DNA of 64,000 nucleotides, taken from contig CM029666.1 in the NCBI GenBank assembly GCA_017311315.1, positions 3,334,214-3,398,213 on the forward strand, given 5' to 3'. The notes below the pieces were generated by a model. That model did not search any database, was not told the DNA's origin, and saw nothing but the letters and a program-made list of their open reading frames with translations. Shown here in pieces: positions 60,151 to 64,000 of the stretch. The position numbers were made by a program, and so were the translations under genes. The DNA comes from Dendrocalamus latiflorus. Lineage: Eukaryota > Streptophyta > Magnoliopsida > Poales > Poaceae. Numbering within the stretch: position 1 is the stretch's first letter; each line of letters begins with the position of its first letter.

Positions 60151-63100
60151 ATTTATACTAACAGTTCCAATATAGCACACCCCTATCAGTGGAAAATGAC
60201 ACCTCATTTCTTTGGTGTTCTTACTTACTGAAATATGTGGGAACGCATCTAGAGCCTTCATAGCTATCATTCACCCATGAACAAGTCATATTCACTGTTT
60301 GTGATTTTTGACTAATTTTTGTGCAATCTGCTTTCAAACGGAAGAAAGTTAGAATTTTGGCAACGATTTTCTTATCCTTGATTGGAATAGATTTTGACAT
60401 CTTAGAGAAGGTGCATAGCAAATTTTAAGCGATTTAGAGTTTTGGTTTGAGAGTTATCTCATTTTTAGATTTTGGTGCTATTTTGATGCAAGAGAGTTTC
60501 ACGAACCAAAAGATCCTAATTCTCTTAAGTTCTTTCATGTTTTTTGGTTGGGATAGGTTCTTAAGGTCACAAATTAGTCTTGGTGCAAGTTTTAAGTTTT
60601 TTTAGATCAACAGATTAAAAGTTCTATGGTTTTTTGGATTTAAAGTAGTGTTGTTTTTAACTATTTATGTGCTGAAATCACAATTGCTCTAAGCATTTTT
60701 GAATTTTGACTTCTTGATCTTCATAATTTTCGTAGTTATTAAAGTAAAAATTAAAGGAATACTCATAAAAAATTTAAAGATACTATTCACTCTCGCTCTG
60801 ATGCTATACTGGTCCTATATAATGTCGTGCAATGTACCAATTAATAATGCGGACCATCTTACTGGTTAGACAACTAATACCATAGCGCTATGATTAGTAT
60901 CGCCTGTTCGAATGGCCCTTCTAATGGGTCCTTACTCCTTGTACAAGTATCATCATCAGCCGATCCTGATAGTGGGTCCTCGAACGGATGTCTTTATAGA
61001 AGATTTTTCACAGACAAAACACATACGTGTGAACCTCAACCAGGGCTGCTTATATATATTATCTGTCTAATCAGTTTTCAAAGTAAGAACTGTCGAGGCG
61101 ATGACAAATCAGGGCGCGCACGCCCGAAGTATACGTGATGGCCAGGAAATCATCAAGGTTAGGAATTAAGCACTGAGTGATGGGTGGACCGAAGAGAGTA
61201 GTCCAGTCATGCAGTCAGAAATGTAAAGCTTGTGCTATGTATATATATACACGTAACCTACCTATATATCTCTTCCCGCAAGGTCAAAGTTGGCCTATTT
61301 GGAACCAAGAAAAAAATGGAGGAATTTCGTAAGGTTGGAATCCTATGAAAAAAATTTCCTATGAGTTTCTTTGGAACAAAGGAACGAGTTCCTAAATTCC
61401 TCTGAAATTCTTATGGAATGATTTAATCCATAGGAATTTTAGCGAAATCCAACATAAGTCAATCTTATGGAATTTTCATTTGTGTATCTCTCTAAAATCC
61501 TGTACTTTTTTCCGGTGAAGCATACGAACAGCACAATTGAACAATTCCTACATTATAGAATTCTAAAAGATTCAACTAGATATGTCACCTAATTTATGTG
61601 TTATTTCTATTCCTGTACATTTTTAGATCCTATACATTCCAAAGAGGCTCAACGTGCGTGCATGCCTGAACAGTGAAGGCTTTGAAGCTAATGCAATGCA
61701 TGTTTCTTATATATTTTATAATGGAAGAGCACACTTTTCTTCCAAATGCTGCGTTGCTTAATTGTATATATAGGATTGCTATTCTCATTCTCAAAAAAAA
61801 AAAAAGAACTGTGCATGCATTTACTACCACAGGAATATCGATCGCACATTCTAGAAAATAAATACGTAAAACTTTTGTCAATCTTCTCCATATTTTCAAT
61901 TGATTCAAGTCGAATTTACACATGAAAAGTGAAAGTATATAGCTTAATTTTTAACTCAAAACCCTACTAGTCTAGTATTCATTTGTACATTTTTGCAAAA
62001 AAAACGTTTTAAATTATTTTGTCTGTATAATTTCAATAAATTCATGGAGAATTGATGTTTAATGGGTTGCGTAAAATGTGCACGTGTTTCCTGAAATGTG
62101 CAACTTCGTTACGCTAAAATATACAACTGAAAAAACTGCCAATTCCGTGTGGCAGCTATGTTTAGAAAACATTTATAAGGCCATGTTTGTAAACATAAGA
62201 AATTTCATATGAAACAATCAATTCTTGTAAAAACCTGGAAAATTCCAGTGTTCCAAATAAGGCATAAGAGCACACAGAAATAACCTGGGAAATATTTTTA
62301 AAAAGAATGATAGATTTGGCCCAGATATCTAAGAAGTTTCTCTTGGGTCAAATACACAAGAGAAGCCCCACAGGACAATGAAACTTAGCTTCAGTTATAT
62401 AATGCAGAGAAAATTCGAGCATAAATTAAGTCAAATGGTAAAAGGGGATGATCAATTAGTTTGCCTTTGAATGGTCTTTGTACATTATACTATTTCTTGT
62501 TTCTTTTTTCCTTTTGTTTTGCTTGTACATAAATCCTCCTTTTATATGTTTTTAATATAAGCACAGTAGGAGCTAGCATCTGGTACTGTTACCTTATCAA
62601 AAGAAGGGGACTGATCAGCATCAAGAACTGCACAAACTTCAACTGGGGAACCAAAAAAAAGGAGAGTGGAATTCAAATATGTGCATGATCCAACAAATTC
62701 ACCACAAAAAGATCAGAGCTCTCACAACAGCACGTAAGCATGAAAAGTAATTCTAGCACACTAGCAAACCAAAGCCCCAGCCTTTAAAGAAAAAAAGACC
62801 AATTAATCCCAACTAAAGAAAATTCTAGATGATCGAATAAATACATGTACAATGCACAACAGTGAGATCCATAAAAAGATCTGGGACCTATAAGAATAGT
62901 GCCGGGAATACTGCTTTTCCCATACCTTTACAGTTTACTAACATGGAAGGGAAGAATGTCTGCAAAACAAATGATGTGATGCTCTCCATAAACAACTGCT
63001 CTAATCTTCCTCCCTGACCATTAAGCATCTCAAGATGATATATCTGGAGCATATATGCAAACATAGGCCACTGGTGCCTATGACATATGATATAAGATGC

Positions 63101-63633
63101 AGATCATATAGCCTTTAATTAGCCCCAACCCTTTAGCTTAGGACTCCTCATGCATGCAAGTAGGATCTTTTCAGATATCAATGTGTTCGGTGGATTCTTT
63201 ATTTGGCCTAAAGGTGGTTATTTTCTGATCACAAAGCATGCTATACGTACTAATGACACTGATGGATCCTGCGAAACCGAATTAATCATGGAAAGAAGAG
63301 AGATCAAGATCTCGATTTGATTACATATAATACTCCAAAGTATGGTTTGCACAACATGCAAAAAGGGACGCGGATATATATAATTCATGCCGGTTATATA
63401 TAGATAGATTGCTTCTTAGCTCTTAATTGACCTGAGAATGGGCTCCCATGCATCGTCCTGAAGCTTCCTTCACTGAGTAGTGAGTACTCCCTCGTTAAGG
63501 CCAAAGCGGATATCTCCACATCTTGAGAGGAGTAATCCACTGCACAAGACGAGTATACAACACATAAAACACACGCAAACACGCGCAATTGCAATGCAAC
63601 AATTTACTTAAATCACTTACTATTTGTGGCGCT
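60151..63633. other. Intergenic and 3' flank of the right-edge gene
   Basis: AT-rich. A MITE-like repeat lies at 61287-61650. The last ~350 bp before 63634 should be the 3' untranslated region of the minus-strand gene. Nothing else is supported. Confidence 0.45.
61287..61650. mobile_element. MITE-like repeat of the 'TTTGGAACCAA...TTCCAAAG' type
   Basis: It starts GGCCTATTTGGAACCAA and ends CATTCCAAAGAGGCT, short inverted ends around AGGAATTT/AAATTCCT words. It shares wording with the split repeat at 26455-27370 and a short relic at 62175-62270. Confidence 0.6.
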
Positions 63634-64000
63634 TCACATGCTGCTGTCTCCTTCTTCCTTGTGATCCATCCCAATGCTCTCTGATCCTGAGGTGGTGGTG
63701 GTGGTGCTAATGGCGTTCACGGTCCAATTAGCCATGGAAGCGTAAGGCAGCACGTGCGCCACGTCAGCGCCGACATTACCAGCGTTGTTCCGCATGTAGT
63801 AGCACCCGGTGGGCGGAGGCGGTGGCGGCACTATCCCATCCACGACCCCGAGCCTCCGGCCGCCGTACATGCCGGCGCTGGCCGCGGAGAGCTGGCGGGG
63901 GGCCGGCATTGACGCGGCGAGCCTAGGGGCGGCGGTGACGGGCAGCGCGGTGGGGATGCCGACTTCGCCGCAGGCGTAGCGGAGGAGCTCGGCGTGCGCG
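63634..64000 (-). CDS. C-terminal part of an unidentified gene, possibly a LOB-domain protein
   Basis: The minus-strand frame is open from the right edge to TGA at 63636-63634 (121 codons). It begins AHAELLRYACGEVGIPTALP, then a Pro run (residues ~58-63 of the visible part), a Tyr/Asn-rich stretch, and a Ser/Thr-rich acidic end. An AELLRY-like helix just before a low-complexity tail is what follows the leucine-zipper-like helix in LOB/AS2 transcription factors. That is the best match I can suggest, but the diagnostic Cys block is outside the window. The Met at 63909 is internal, since the frame continues upstream to the edge. Confidence 0.6.
   Translation of the reverse strand, partial: AHAELLRYACGEVGIPTALPVTAAPRLAASMPAPRQLSAASAGMYGGRRLGVVDGIVPPPPPPTGCYYMRNNAGNVGADVAHVLPYASMANWTVNAISTTTTTSGSESIGMDHKEEGDSSM

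Overview
This 64 kb window is nuclear plant DNA, almost certainly from a grass and most likely the genus Oryza (rice or a close relative). The evidence is GC-rich first exons next to AT-rich introns and spacers, canonical GT-AG introns, a nuclear tRNA-Cys gene, plant-type genes (R2R3-MYB, ATG18, COP9 subunit 7), and a dense load of small transposons with clear terminal repeats and target-site duplications. I cannot place it on a chromosome.

Genes, left to right. (1) 3994-4530, minus: first exon of a predicted organelle-targeted membrane protein; its other exons are not visible and may lie beyond the left edge, behind a nested retrotransposon. (2) 8710-10541, plus: COP9 signalosome subunit 7, four good exons, then truncated. 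(3) 11396-14290, plus: intact eight-exon multi-pass membrane RING-finger ubiquitin ligase. (4) 18197-20654, plus: intact four-exon ATG18/WIPI autophagy protein with a leader intron. (5) 22299-22369, minus: tRNA-Cys(GCA). (6) 29425-30326, plus: intact two-exon R2R3-MYB transcription factor. (7) 63634-64000, minus: C-terminal end of a gene that starts beyond the right edge, possibly a LOB-domain protein. CSN7, the RING ligase and ATG18 form a compact block around protein turnover (CSN control of cullin ligases, a membrane E3, autophagy). I infer no operon-like link.

The rest is layered transposon sequence. From 1 to 3296 lies a minus-strand LTR retrotransposon with a Mutator-like element inside one LTR. 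5.7-6.7 kb is a hAT element. 35.1-36.5 kb is a head-to-tail run of five TAA-flanked Tourist-like MITEs. 43-51 kb holds inverted-repeat elements, a pair of divergent decayed transposon genes separated by a 31-bp minisatellite, a hAT insertion that supplies a stop codon, and a 3 kb element with arms of about 500 bp. 52.1-54.7 kb is another long-inverted-repeat element. 58.5-60.2 kb holds large hairpin-forming repeats.

The most unusual pattern is a group of inverted-repeat elements (about 43.0-43.3, 43.8-44.1, 47.7-50.8 and 59.8-60.15 kb). Each carries AT-rich arms around its own short GC-richer 'word' repeated in both orientations. Arms and architecture are shared, but the word differs from element to element.
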